Below the pieces are notes generated by a model. The model was not told where the DNA came from. It was given only the letters and a program-made list of their open reading frames with translations, and made no database searches. A stretch of 64,000 bases of DNA, taken from assembly GCF_003031675.1 (NCBI RefSeq), contig NZ_PYWX01000017.1, positions 1-64,000 on the forward strand, written 5' to 3'. Both the position numbers and the translations under genes were made by a program. Source of the DNA: Pseudomonas palleroniana (GTDB lineage: Bacteria > Pseudomonadota > Gammaproteobacteria > Pseudomonadales > Pseudomonadaceae). Below are positions 19,001 to 26,858 of the stretch, in pieces; within the stretch, counting starts at the first letter, position 1; each line of letters starts with the position of its first letter.

Positions 19001-20964
19001 CCACTCTGGACCGCAATATCGAACTCAGCGATGCGATGCTCAGGCGATACGCCGAACAAGTGGCCTCGATGCAACCGCTGGTGGGCGCCATCGAAACCAG
19101 TGATATGCGCTTGAACGAAACCGATGAAGCCCTGCGCAAGTCGAACAAAACCCTGAGGACGCTATGGGGCCTGGTAAACAGTGGCGAGCGTGGTGCCGGC
19201 TTTGCGCAACAGTACCAACAAGAGTTGAGGAAGAATAAAGACCTGTCGACCTTGATGCGCATGCGCTTCGAAGACGATCAGAAAAACGCCAATGCAATGC
19301 TTGCCCACAGGCGCATTGCGATCCAGGCGCTGAGCAGCGATAACCCTGCGATGAATTTCAATCTTTTCCGGGAAAAACGCGGGGACCAGTACAAGGCCAT
19401 CGCCGCCACCCTGCTTTCACGCACGATCGATCACGTGTACGTCAACGACCAGTTCACCCATGCGAAGTCCGGTGAGCCGCTCGCAAAGCTGATTGAACGA
19501 ACCCAACGCAATGAGCCCGGCGCCTACGCCGATCTGATCGAGAACATGGCTGACCACGTCGAGCGCCTCGGGCGCCAGATTGAGGCCGCCCAAGCCTATA
19601 ACCAGGTGCTGAACGAATGGAAGAACGACTGCCCCGGTAATAAGAAACTCGCGGAGGCGTTCATCAAGGAATTCCCGCAGCCACCGGCCAATCAGGTGTT
19701 CACCGCCACCATGGAGCGCCTCAGCGCGCTGCGGGAGTTGAGCCTGGACCGAACCATCGACCCCCGCTCCCCCGAAGAAGCCTTTTTCCGCGACCGCTTC
19801 AACCAGGCCGACCTGAACGCCGCCGCGAACTCCCATATCGAGCTGCAACAACATGAGGGTTACACCGGCGAGGAACGTATCGCGGTGTTGAGCAACCTGA
19901 TCGAAAAATATCAGGCCGAATTCAACAATGCGCACGCCTTGCAAGAGACCGGCCCCGACAGCGTCCGTGTGTTCTATGGCAAGCGTTATCTTGAGTGCCT
20001 GCAAGAAGTCATCACCCAGGCCCAGGTCGAGCTGGCGGACCTGATGCGCGAAGAACAGCATTTGCCACCGGTCGCCCCGCGCCGTGACGACAGGGCGCGC
20101 AAATCGCTGAACAAGAAGGTCTTCAAGACCCGCGACAAACAAACCCTGGTGGGTACGTTACGTGATACACAACCCGGCCAGGATATCCCGATTATCGACG
20201 TGCTTGACTCCCGCACCGGCCAACCCCTGAGCAGTTACAGCTGGCACTCGACCGAGGGTGACTGGGTCCAGATCGTCAGCGCAGAGCCAGTCAGTTCCCC
20301 CTCCGTGCCATCACCCAAGCCGCTGTCGGCCTCCATCGGCACGGCCCGCAAACTGATGGGTGAACAGGCCGGCATCGAGCGCTCGATCCAGTTCCAGAAG
20401 AAGAAACTGGATGATCCGGCTCGCCGGGAGACCGTCAACCCTCGCGATTGGAGCGACATGCTCGAAGCCCAGGCCGACCAGCTTGAGCAAGTCGCACAGG
20501 ACGCCCAGGCCAACCACGGCGCAGCCAGTGAAACCAAAGCGTTGGTCGAAACGTGGAAAAATGCCGCCAAGGCCATGCGCGAGCGCGCGATCATGCACCG
20601 TTGTGACGGCTACCTGCGCCAGCTCCCCCGAGCGGAGAACATCGATTACCTATGGACCCATGGGCGCGTCGACATCAGCCTGGTCACCCGTGGCAAAAAG
20701 CTCAAGGGCGCGGACTTTCTCACGGAGTACGCTGTTCGTGAGAAAAACAGTACCAACGTGCTCTGGTATGCGCACTTCCACTACCCCAACACGACCACCG
20801 CACGAAATACCTACAGCGCCGCGCACCTGAAACTGCCCGAGCAGCGCTACATGACCCAGAAAGACCTGGTGGAGAATGCCGGGCGCAACAACCAACCCTT
20901 GAACAGCATCGTGCGGGCCAAGATCGAACCACCGCTGGACCAGAAGCTGTTCCTCAAGCTCTGA
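16030..20964 (+). CDS. Giant protein of the DUF6543/dermonecrotic-toxin type
   Basis: A single frame of 1644 residues preceded by AAGGAAG nine bases before the ATG. The first 60 residues are Pro/Ala-rich and likely disordered. Residues 80-310 contain the lines typical of the large Pseudomonas DUF6543 proteins (TLTPLLDLALEHMASGGELALP, and GGETLVLHATAAGKVTPYASLEAF near 280-310). Around 700-780 there is a small hydrophobic patch (LLFNTLLPVLRGPGAMAGWLLQL). Residues 1000-1250 are helical and charged. The last 120 residues form a compact domain with YLWTHGRVDISLVTRGKK and LWYAHFHYP. No signal peptide, LRR or canonical toxin catalytic motif is seen. It stands alone between a minus-strand operon and a repeat. 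Export as an effector or toxin is inference from the family. Confidence 0.7.
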   Translation: MPSINARPHLFSVSLPMAPLPPADEPAAAVAPLSTPPRPIRSIQPPLGLQGRLKENAQGVPAADTPASVVANQFATRPTLRSVVAAQLDSLLNQRYPTLSFNSANTALAVPISTDPLQYTLTPLLDLALEHMASGGELALPEGAKWVSRDTATTLKVVDASGNRATPLDTYSMELAIRSLRPNLKAAYADALSHYWGQDAFAGTSRWRWLSDTLKDTLRIAGLQQPGLSATQRETLDQITGYPDLSERNSRYGESAARAFIVDTTLEQAGITATHSDPSLLITRNIGGETLVLHATAAGKVTPYASLEAFTQAWEHQLNQSFKFDRLTWKRREPDGNIFDTQAAVMLDRQLQNLDAIQLPANSRAGDLEQLFSQASDTAMWFNNTASTRPRDLPGWLTQATDAERFAYQRQALELASSVQRNQGRTFLTDIPDIRTYAEQQLNAHLASKGYAAKDLEVTFKVPVGDLGSGYIEPVKMSLVDMALENLAGLPAGAMDVRLRGQLIKDPELPQMLKDLITTIDIGKRYPALLNQHLLSDTDEARARAKLFIEQVPLQLTLQALELKLKGEAGITETGYRLVEAVTRPGTGPREVDGQSITLRPLAFVRKPGATPDVVANMFLIEPQNPAYGPHLLYRPQLSPVLQEFASRDALLAAIQAPGPLQQSVLAWLPSDKVRAIYGNGGFKTPHIARYGVFNEFDAPATPAPTSLAIDGYGACEKLRKDLRDGKLMQHLFTTNTQSLVTLAQGQSTSDIQSRWASYKELGWLLFNTLLPVLRGPGAMAGWLLQLASVENDIRQASDPKNSDPAGAMVDLLVNVATLLSHATPVRPPERAVGNVPFNQRPEVSSPLRRPAGDTSQVPRVVVEPDAAPVAKGLLTHDQPFDFSFSSPRDLSPSQRAHIQSFSVPKPTGTTTPIQSGARAGLYLVDGKLHACIENHWYRVARDLDGPFVINEQNRTLTGPPLTRDAKGQWQFDTRPKLRGGMPRASERMKATLDRNIELSDAMLRRYAEQVASMQPLVGAIETSDMRLNETDEALRKSNKTLRTLWGLVNSGERGAGFAQQYQQELRKNKDLSTLMRMRFEDDQKNANAMLAHRRIAIQALSSDNPAMNFNLFREKRGDQYKAIAATLLSRTIDHVYVNDQFTHAKSGEPLAKLIERTQRNEPGAYADLIENMADHVERLGRQIEAAQAYNQVLNEWKNDCPGNKKLAEAFIKEFPQPPANQVFTATMERLSALRELSLDRTIDPRSPEEAFFRDRFNQADLNAAANSHIELQQHEGYTGEERIAVLSNLIEKYQAEFNNAHALQETGPDSVRVFYGKRYLECLQEVITQAQVELADLMREEQHLPPVAPRRDDRARKSLNKKVFKTRDKQTLVGTLRDTQPGQDIPIIDVLDSRTGQPLSSYSWHSTEGDWVQIVSAEPVSSPSVPSPKPLSASIGTARKLMGEQAGIERSIQFQKKKLDDPARRETVNPRDWSDMLEAQADQLEQVAQDAQANHGAASETKALVETWKNAAKAMRERAIMHRCDGYLRQLPRAENIDYLWTHGRVDISLVTRGKKLKGADFLTEYAVREKNSTNVLWYAHFHYPNTTTARNTYSAAHLKLPEQRYMTQKDLVENAGRNNQPLNSIVRAKIEPPLDQKLFLKL

Positions 20965-21055
20965 GTTGCCAGCACCCATGACAACCCTGACTCACCGCCT
21001 ATGTTTTTGATCTGCTTTTGATCCTGATCTTAGGCGCCCCGTTAAACCACGCTGG

Positions 21056-21162
21056 CCGAACGCAGGCTTGAATCCGTGGGTAACCCGGCAGGACGCCGGG
21101 TTAGCCGCCCCGCGCCATGGATGGCGCGTGGCGGCGGCCCACGGATTCAAGCCTGTGTTCGG
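21056..21162. repeat. 107-bp three-way-junction palindrome
   Basis: A 25-bp outer stem pairs 21056-21080 with 21138-21162 (one G-U). It encloses two further hairpins: a 9-bp stem 21081-21089/21095-21103, and a longer stem of GCCGCC/GGCGGC (21104-21109/21130-21135) capped by CGCGCCAT/ATGGCGCG (21111-21118/21121-21128). It lies between two genes converging on it and has no coding potential. It is unlike the REPs in the window. Confidence 0.8.
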
Positions 21163-21324
21163 GCACACCGAGCCTGAGCGAGGTGCCGAGTGGTGGGGCG
21201 AAGGCCTTTTGCTTACTTTTGGGCCTCTCCAAAAGTGAGCCGCTGTAAGAGCGGAACCATAAGCCGCCGTTACCGCAGCAATGGATATGTACACGACCCA
21301 CATCGCGGTCGGCTGACAGGCCGC

Positions 21325-21350
21325 CACGGGAGCAAGCTCCCTCGCCACAG
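21325..21350. repeat. Single REP
   Basis: CACGGGAGCAAGCTCCCTCG continuing to CCACAG is a lone REP copy downstream of the RND transporter gene. The sequence between the palindrome and this REP (21163-21324) holds no gene I can support. Confidence 0.7.
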
Positions 21351-21406
21351 GAGTAATTTGCCTCCTGGTTGATGGGCAGCAGGGCAAGCCCCCACCCGCC
21401 CAGATC

Positions 21407-23782
21407 TCAGTGGGCAAACAACGAATTACCCTTCTGCCCCGCCAGCTTCTCGGGCTTGATCAGGAAGCGTGCCAGCGCCGGCAGCAGCCACAGTGCACCG
21501 AACATGTTCCACAGCAGCATGAAGGTCAGCATCAGGCCCATGTCGGCCTGGAACTTGATGGCCGAGAAAATCCAGGTGCACACGCCGATTGCCAGGCACA
21601 GGCCGGTGAACAGTACGGCTTTGCCGGTCGACTTGAGGGTCTGGTAGTACGCTTCCTGCAACGGCAGGCCAGCCCGCAGGAAACTCTCCAGGCGGCTGTA
21701 GATATAGATGCCATAGTCGACACCGATCCCCACGCCCAATGCCACCACCGGCAAGGTCGCGACCTTGACGCCGATCCCCATGAACGCCATCAGTGCGTTG
21801 CCCAGCACCGAAGTCAGCACCAGCGGCAGCACGATGCACAACGTTGCCGCCCAGGAACGGAACGTGATCATGCACATGGTGGCCACGCACAGGTACACCA
21901 GGACCAGGATGGTCAGTTCCGACTGCTTGATCACCTCGTTGGTGGCCGCTTCGATCCCGGCGTTACCGGCGGCGAGGATAAACTCCAGACCGTCCTTGTT
22001 GTTTTCCTTGGCGAAGTCCTGCACCGCATGTACCGCACGGTCGAGGGTTTCGGCCTTGTGATCGTTGAGGAACACCAGCACCGGCGCCAGGGAGCAATTG
22101 TTGTTGTACAGGCCATCGGCACGGGCGATGGAGTTGTTCAACACGTCGGGGTTGCGCGACAGGGTTTCCCATTTCAGGTTGCCTTCGTTCATGCCCTTGA
22201 TCATCTGCTTGGATACCGTCACCAGCGAGATGGCCGACTGAACACCCTCGGTGTTCTGCATCTTCCACATCAACTGATCGATGGGTGCCATGGCTTCATA
22301 ACGCGAGCAGCCTTCGGCCTTGGTCTTGACCATCACCACCAATACATCGGAGCTGGTGGAGTAGTTGCTGATGATGAAGTTGTTGTCCTTGTTGTAGCGC
22401 GAATCCGGGCGCAGTTCCGGCGCGCCTTGGTCGAGATCGCCGATCTTGAGGTTCTGGCTGTACCACAGGCCGCCGCCGAAGGCGATCAATGCGAGCAGAA
22501 TCGACACCGGCGCGACTTTGGCGCTGGCGAACCGGGACAGCAGGCGCCAGAACGGGTGTTCGCGATGCGCATCTTTCTTGCTCTTGGCGATCGCACGCTG
22601 GCTGATACCGACGTAGGAGATCGCCACCGGCAACAGGATCAGGTTGGTAAACACGATCACCGCGACACCGATCGACGCGCCGATCGCCAGCTCGCGGATA
22701 ACGCCGATATCGATGATCAGCAGGGTGATGAAGCCCACCGCGTCGGCCAGGATCGCGATCATCCCAGGCAGGAACAGTTGGCGGAACGTGCGACGTGCGG
22801 CGGTCAACGCGTTATCGGCTTCACTGGATTGCAGCGCGATGCCGTTGATCTTCTGTACGCCGTGGGAAATGCCAATGGCAAAAATCAGGAACGGCACCAG
22901 CATCGAGTACGGGTCGAGACCGAAACCGAAAAAGTGCATCAGCCCGAGCTGCCAGATCACCGCCACCAGCGTGGTGCTCAACACCGCGACGGTGCTGCGC
23001 AGGCAATGAGTGAACCACAGCAGCAGAATCAGAGTGATGACGAACGCAATGCCGAAGAACATCACCACCATCACCAGGCCGTCGATCAGGTCGCCGACCT
23101 TCTTGGCGAAGCCGACGATGTGGATCTTGACGTTGGGGTTCTGCGCTTCGAACTTGTCGCGGATCTTGTCTTCGAGTTCATGGGAGAACTTGCGGTAGTC
23201 CAGGGCCAATAGCTTGCCCTGGTCCTGCGGGTCGGGGTAGGACTCGAGCAGCGGGATGTCGACGATGCTCGACTTGAAATCGTTGGACACCAGGCGTCCG
23301 ACCTGGCCGGACTTGAGCACGTTGTTGCGCAGTTGGTCGAGGCTTCCCGCCGAGCCGTTATAGCTCTGTGGGATCACTTCGCCCCCGGCGAAGCCTTCTT
23401 CGGTGACTTCGGTCCAGCGCACGCTGGGGCTCCACAGCGACTTGAGACCGGAGCGGTCGACGCCGGGAATATAGAACACCTCGTCGTTGATCTGACGCAG
23501 GGTCTCCATATAAGCCTGAGTGAAGATGTCACCGTCCTTGGCCTCCACCGAGATGCGCACCGTGTTGCCCAGGTTGGCCAGGTCGTTGCGGTGTTCCATC
23601 ATCTTTTCGATGAAGGGGTGCTTCAGGGGGATCATCTTTTCAAAACTGGTGGAGGGGCGAATCAGGGTCGCCTGCCAGAACAGGAAAATGCTCACCAGCA
23701 GGCAGATGACAATCACCGCCGGACGGTTGTTGAAGATCAGGCGCTCAAGGAGGGTCGCTTTATCGTTGTGATGACTGCTCAT
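21407..23782 (-). CDS. RND/MMPL-family transporter
   Basis: A 791-residue inner-membrane protein with an N-terminal membrane helix (residues 21-40), a large periplasmic loop, five clustered helices near 230-390 (sterol-sensing-type arrangement), a second loop and five more helices near 630-780. This twofold 1+5 layout is that of the MMPL/HpnN-like RND proteins that move lipids or hydrophobic compounds. It lacks the third component genes of a tripartite efflux pump nearby. The gene for a YCF48 propeller lies 17 bases upstream and is certainly co-transcribed. The AACAATAATAA sequence at the leader may be a catabolite-repression site. The substrate is unknown. The neighbourhood suggests a lipid. 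Confidence 0.88.
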   Translation of the reverse strand: MSSHHNDKATLLERLIFNNRPAVIVICLLVSIFLFWQATLIRPSTSFEKMIPLKHPFIEKMMEHRNDLANLGNTVRISVEAKDGDIFTQAYMETLRQINDEVFYIPGVDRSGLKSLWSPSVRWTEVTEEGFAGGEVIPQSYNGSAGSLDQLRNNVLKSGQVGRLVSNDFKSSIVDIPLLESYPDPQDQGKLLALDYRKFSHELEDKIRDKFEAQNPNVKIHIVGFAKKVGDLIDGLVMVVMFFGIAFVITLILLLWFTHCLRSTVAVLSTTLVAVIWQLGLMHFFGFGLDPYSMLVPFLIFAIGISHGVQKINGIALQSSEADNALTAARRTFRQLFLPGMIAILADAVGFITLLIIDIGVIRELAIGASIGVAVIVFTNLILLPVAISYVGISQRAIAKSKKDAHREHPFWRLLSRFASAKVAPVSILLALIAFGGGLWYSQNLKIGDLDQGAPELRPDSRYNKDNNFIISNYSTSSDVLVVMVKTKAEGCSRYEAMAPIDQLMWKMQNTEGVQSAISLVTVSKQMIKGMNEGNLKWETLSRNPDVLNNSIARADGLYNNNCSLAPVLVFLNDHKAETLDRAVHAVQDFAKENNKDGLEFILAAGNAGIEAATNEVIKQSELTILVLVYLCVATMCMITFRSWAATLCIVLPLVLTSVLGNALMAFMGIGVKVATLPVVALGVGIGVDYGIYIYSRLESFLRAGLPLQEAYYQTLKSTGKAVLFTGLCLAIGVCTWIFSAIKFQADMGLMLTFMLLWNMFGALWLLPALARFLIKPEKLAGQKGNSLFAH

Positions 23783-23795
23783 GCTTTCCCCGCCC

Positions 23796-23806
23796 TTATT
23801 ATTGTT
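23796..23806 (-). promoter_or_regulatory. Candidate Hfq/Crc site before the RND gene
   Basis: AACAATAATAA on the coding strand contains two overlapping AANAANAA motifs 14-24 bases before the RND start codon, and it overlaps the stop of the upstream gene. Confidence 0.45.
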
Positions 23807-24854
23807 TTACGAGTTCTGCGCCAGTCGGCGTGGCGACACGCACGCCACCCTGCCCGGCTAGAATCAAGTTGCCATTGCCTGCCGCCGTCACGGACGACAG
23901 CGAAATGCGATCCGGGCGGTTGAACACACTGAACGTCACGCCATCGTCATGGCTGACCACCACGCTGCCGCCGTTGCCGACCACGACGAGGGTGCCATCA
24001 TCGAGCAACGTGGCGCCCGACAGGCCGAACTCCAACGCACCGCGCGTGGCGTTCAACGCCACCGGCTCCCAGTTGCTGCCGAAATCCGTGGAACGGTACA
24101 GGTTGCCGCGCAGGCCATAGGCCAGCAGGGTCTGCGGCTGGGCCGTGCCGATCACGCCGAACAACGAGCCTGCATAGGGGCCTTCAAGTTTTTCCCAGGT
24201 CTGGCCCTCATCGCTGGAGCGGAACATGCTGCCCTGCTCGCCCACAATGAACAGCCCGGCGTCCTTGATCTGGGCGATGGCGTTGAGGTGATATTGGTCT
24301 TCGTTGTCGAGGCGGTCGCTGACGTCCGCCCACGTCCTGCCGCCATCGGTGGTTTCGATCAACGCACCGTAGGCGCCGACGGCCATGCCGTGGTTCGCAT
24401 CCTTGAACCAGACATCGAGCAGCGGCGCTTCGCGCTTGAGGTCCTGGTACTGCTGGGCCCAGGTGGCACCGCCGTCGGTGCTGGCGAGAATCTGCGCATC
24501 ATGACCCACCGCCCAGCCGTGTTTGTCATCGACGAAAAACACTGCCGTGAGCAACTGCCGGGTGGGGACCTTGGCTTGAGTCCAGGTGCTGCCCTGGTCA
24601 TCGGAGTAGAGAATGTGCCCACGGTCACCGACCGCCACCAAGCGCGCACCGGCATGGACTACATCGATCATCAGGCCCTTGGCGGCCTTGGGGGATTCAA
24701 TCGCGAACACCGACGGTGCGGCGGTATCACTGGCTGCCAGCACCGGTACCGACAACGCGGCACCGGCCAGCAACGAGAGCGCTGTGGCCAGCAACGCAAC
24801 CTTGCGTGCGGCACGTGGGCGGCAGACAACCCAACCCGTGACAGGCTCACTCAT
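23799..24854 (-). CDS. YCF48/BNR-repeat beta-propeller protein
   Basis: A 351-residue protein with an N-terminal membrane anchor or signal (ARKVALLATALSLLAGAALSVPVLA near residues 16-40) and repeated blades of the YCF48/Hcf136 type: GDRGHILYSDDQGSTWTQ, GHDAQILASTDGGATW and GAYGALIETTDGGRTW. The propeller should lie in the periplasm. In many proteobacteria this protein is coded next to an RND/MMPL transporter, as here, and may be its periplasmic partner (inference). The leader carries AACAATAATAAAA followed by GGGAGAAGG as ribosome-binding site. Confidence 0.87.
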   Translation of the reverse strand: MSEPVTGWVVCRPRAARKVALLATALSLLAGAALSVPVLAASDTAAPSVFAIESPKAAKGLMIDVVHAGARLVAVGDRGHILYSDDQGSTWTQAKVPTRQLLTAVFFVDDKHGWAVGHDAQILASTDGGATWAQQYQDLKREAPLLDVWFKDANHGMAVGAYGALIETTDGGRTWADVSDRLDNEDQYHLNAIAQIKDAGLFIVGEQGSMFRSSDEGQTWEKLEGPYAGSLFGVIGTAQPQTLLAYGLRGNLYRSTDFGSNWEPVALNATRGALEFGLSGATLLDDGTLVVVGNGGSVVVSHDDGVTFSVFNRPDRISLSSVTAAGNGNLILAGQGGVRVATPTGAELVKQ

Positions 24855-24867
24855 AGACCTTCTCCCA

Positions 24868-24880
24868 TTTTATTATTGTT
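24868..24880 (-). promoter_or_regulatory. Candidate Hfq/Crc site before the YCF48 gene
   Basis: AACAATAATAAAA on the coding strand, 14-26 bases before the ATG and just upstream of the Shine-Dalgarno sequence, contains the AANAANAA pattern twice. Confidence 0.5.
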
Positions 24881-25087
24881 AGGGGCTTTACCAGGCGCTG
24901 AAACCTGCAATCTAGAGCGCCTGAAGGAAGCAGGGGCCATCCTATCGGGCTTTCGAATCGTCTGACAATCGGCGCTACGTTATCTTTTGTTAACTGGCAG
25001 CATTTGGCCATGCGCTGAATATAGCCACATCAGTAGCGTTGATTGTTCCTACATCTTGCGCCGAAACAGTCCCACGATGAATATTTA

Positions 25088-25109
25088 TTCTAAATGTTGA
25101 ATTTTAGAA
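25088..25109. promoter_or_regulatory. Inverted repeat, candidate operator
   Basis: TTCTAAA (25088-25094) and TTTAGAA (25103-25109) are perfect inverted arms around an 8-base spacer, 55 bases before the oxidoreductase start. The AT-rich setting and position suit a transcription-factor site. The regulator is unknown. The remaining 24881-25087 shows nothing coding and should hold the divergent promoters. Confidence 0.45.
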
Positions 25110-25138
25110 ATTTTTATTCCATTAATGCCATTCCTGAA

Positions 25139-25146
25139 AACAACAA
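25139..25146 (+). promoter_or_regulatory. Candidate Hfq/Crc site before the Gfo/Idh gene
   Basis: AACAACAA, a perfect AANAANAA motif, lies 17-24 bases before the ATG and directly before AAAGGA. Confidence 0.5.
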
Positions 25147-25163
25147 TTCAAAGGACCACGGCT

Positions 25164-26279
25164 ATGCGTGAACTCGGAATCGGCTTGATCGGCACAGGTT
25201 TCATGGGCCGCGCCCATGCATTGGCGTTCAATAATGCCCGTGCGGTATTCGAACTGCCGGTCACCCTCAAGCTGGCCGCCCTGGCCGACGCCGACGTTGA
25301 GCGCGCCCAGCGCTGCGCCACCGCCTGGGGGTTTGCCCAGGCCCACGGCGACTGGCAAGCGTTGATCAACGACCCCAACGTCGAACTGGTGGCCATCACC
25401 ACTCCCAACCATCTGCACTATCCCATGGCCATGGCGGCAATCGCCGCGGGTAAAGCCGTGTATTGCGAAAAACCCTTGGCGGTCAGCCTGGAACAGGCCG
25501 ACGCCATGCGCCGTGCAGCCCACGCCGCCGGGGTCGTGACGCGGGTCGGCTACAACTACCAGCACAACCCGATGATCAGCCTGGCGCGGCAGATGATCGC
25601 CCAGGGCGACCTTGGCGAAATCATCAGTTTTCAGGGTGAATTCAGTGAAGACTTCATGGCTGACCCCACGTCCCCCTGGTCATGGCGCTGCGAAGTCGCG
25701 CATGCCGGTGGTGCCCTGGCAGATCTGGGCAGCCACCTGCTGGCAATGGCGCACTACCTGGTGGGCGACGTGGAAAGCGTGTGTGCCGACACCCACACCG
25801 TGCACGCCCAACGTCCTGTTACATCAGGCAGCAGCGAGTTGAAAGCCATCGCGGTGGATGACCAGGTGCATGCATTGCTGCGGTTCGCCAACGGCGCGCG
25901 CGGCACGGTGAGCAGCAGTTGGCTTAAGCAGGGCTACAAGAACCACCTGAGTTTCGAGATCAGCGGCACCCTGGGCACATTGGCATTCGACCAAGAGCGC
26001 TTGAACGAACTGCGCTTGTACCGTGTCGGCCAGGACGGCTTCCAACGCCTGCTGGCCGGCCCCGCCCTGCCTGGCTATGCCGCGTTCAGCCCGGCGGCCG
26101 GTCACCAGTTGGGCTACAACGAGTTGAAAACGCTGGAGGTGCAGGAATTGATCATGGCCGTGGCCGGCCAAGGGGCCGAGGGCACTGACTTTGACGCGGC
26201 ATGGGCGGTGGAGCGTCTGGCGACGGCGATCCGTGTGGCGGCGAAGGAAGAACGCTGGATCAAAGTGCAAGAAGTTTAA
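25164..26279 (+). CDS. Gfo/Idh/MocA-family NAD(P)-dependent oxidoreductase
   Basis: A 371-residue cytosolic dehydrogenase. The Rossmann motif GLIGTGFMGRAHALAF starts at residue 6, and the family EKP motif appears as YCEKPLAVS near residue 97. A C-terminal alpha/beta domain carries GGALADLGSHLLAMAHYL near 180-200, where the catalytic His/Asp pair of the family is expected. The substrate is probably a sugar or cyclitol. The ATG at 25164 has AAAGGA seven bases upstream and gives the normal N-terminus. A longer frame from 25125 is unlikely. It stands alone, flanked by a repeat cluster, and shows no direct tie to the lipid genes around it. Confidence 0.9.
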   Translation: MRELGIGLIGTGFMGRAHALAFNNARAVFELPVTLKLAALADADVERAQRCATAWGFAQAHGDWQALINDPNVELVAITTPNHLHYPMAMAAIAAGKAVYCEKPLAVSLEQADAMRRAAHAAGVVTRVGYNYQHNPMISLARQMIAQGDLGEIISFQGEFSEDFMADPTSPWSWRCEVAHAGGALADLGSHLLAMAHYLVGDVESVCADTHTVHAQRPVTSGSSELKAIAVDDQVHALLRFANGARGTVSSSWLKQGYKNHLSFEISGTLGTLAFDQERLNELRLYRVGQDGFQRLLAGPALPGYAAFSPAAGHQLGYNELKTLEVQELIMAVAGQGAEGTDFDAAWAVERLATAIRVAAKEERWIKVQEV

Positions 26280-26290
26280 GCGAAACTTGT

Positions 26291-26380
26291 AGTGAGCGGG
26301 CTTGCTCCCGATGGACTGCGTAGCAGGCCCATTTTTGAGGCCGCTGCGCGGCCTATCGGGAGCAAGCCCCCTCCCACAGG
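26291..26380. repeat. Inverted REP pair
   Basis: One REP at 26291-26314 (GCGGGCTTGCTCCCGATGG) faces another at 26352-26380 (ATCGGGAGCAAGCCCCCTCC continuing CACAGG). The second contains CCCCTCCCACA (26368-26378), the sequence rebuilt at the IS110 insertion site. Confidence 0.82.
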
Positions 26381-26440
26381 TTATCCATCGTCCACTCTGT
26401 CGCTTAACTGACAAGCATTAGGGCAAGCCCGCTCACTGCA

Positions 26441-26587
26441 GGGGCGTCCGAGCTTCAAATGTGTAAACGATGTCCCCGGTTTCGAAGGTATGGGTTGGGA
26501 GGCGGCCCAAAATCCGGGATTTCGGTTTCACTGGGACAACGTGGCGGCTTTGGTGGGGCGGCTACACCGCCCAGCGCGGGGCAAGCC
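26441..26587. repeat. Direct repeat module, copy 1
   Basis: About 147 bp starting GGGGCGTCCG and ending GGGGCAAGCCC. It is nearly identical to copy 2 at 26686-26833. Both contain GTGTCCCCGGTTTCG and a GGTATGGGTTGGGAGGCGGC block and end in a GGGGCGGCT...CCGCCC hairpin. Short open frames inside are not supported as genes. Confidence 0.8.
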
Positions 26588-26620
26588 CTAATACCAGTCA
26601 GCTAAGGCCTAACGCTTTCA

Positions 26621-26663
26621 CTGTGGGAGGGGGCTTGCTCCCGATGGGCCGCGAAGCGGCCCC
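26621..26663. repeat. REP between the two direct repeats
   Basis: CTGTGGGAGGGGGCTTGCTC then CCGATGG, followed by a GGGCCGC/GCGGCCC hairpin. It separates the two direct-repeat modules. Confidence 0.75.
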
Positions 26664-26685
26664 AAAAATGGGCCTGCTACGCACA

Positions 26686-26833
26686 GGGGCGTCCGCGTTT
26701 CGAATGTGTAAACGGTGTCCCCGGTTTCGGAGGTATGGGTTGGGAGGCGGCCCAGAATCCGGGGATTTGGGTTTCACTGGTATAACGCGGCGGCTTTGGT
26801 GGGGCGGCTGCGCCGCCCAGCGCGGGGCAAGCC
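26686..26833. repeat. Direct repeat module, copy 2
   Basis: About 148 bp matching copy 1 with scattered substitutions. It ends 26 bases before the stop of the acyl-CoA ligase gene. The whole stretch 26280-26858 is non-coding and made of REPs plus these modules. Confidence 0.8.
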
Positions 26834-26858
26834 CGCTCACTACAAAATCAGATCCTCT

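Noticed and set aside
21410..23212. 600-residue plus-strand frame opposite the RND gene
   Set aside because: Antisense shadow. The translated sequence is His/Gln/Arg-rich without motifs, and the RND protein on the other strand is unambiguous.
21407..23782. Tripartite efflux pump of the AcrB type
   Set aside because: The protein is about 790 residues with MMPL layout rather than about 1040, and no membrane-fusion or outer-membrane channel gene is adjacent.
26280..26858. Possible CRISPR array
   Set aside because: The repeated units are about 148 bp or are REPs, with irregular spacing and no short direct repeats with unique spacers. No cas genes are present.
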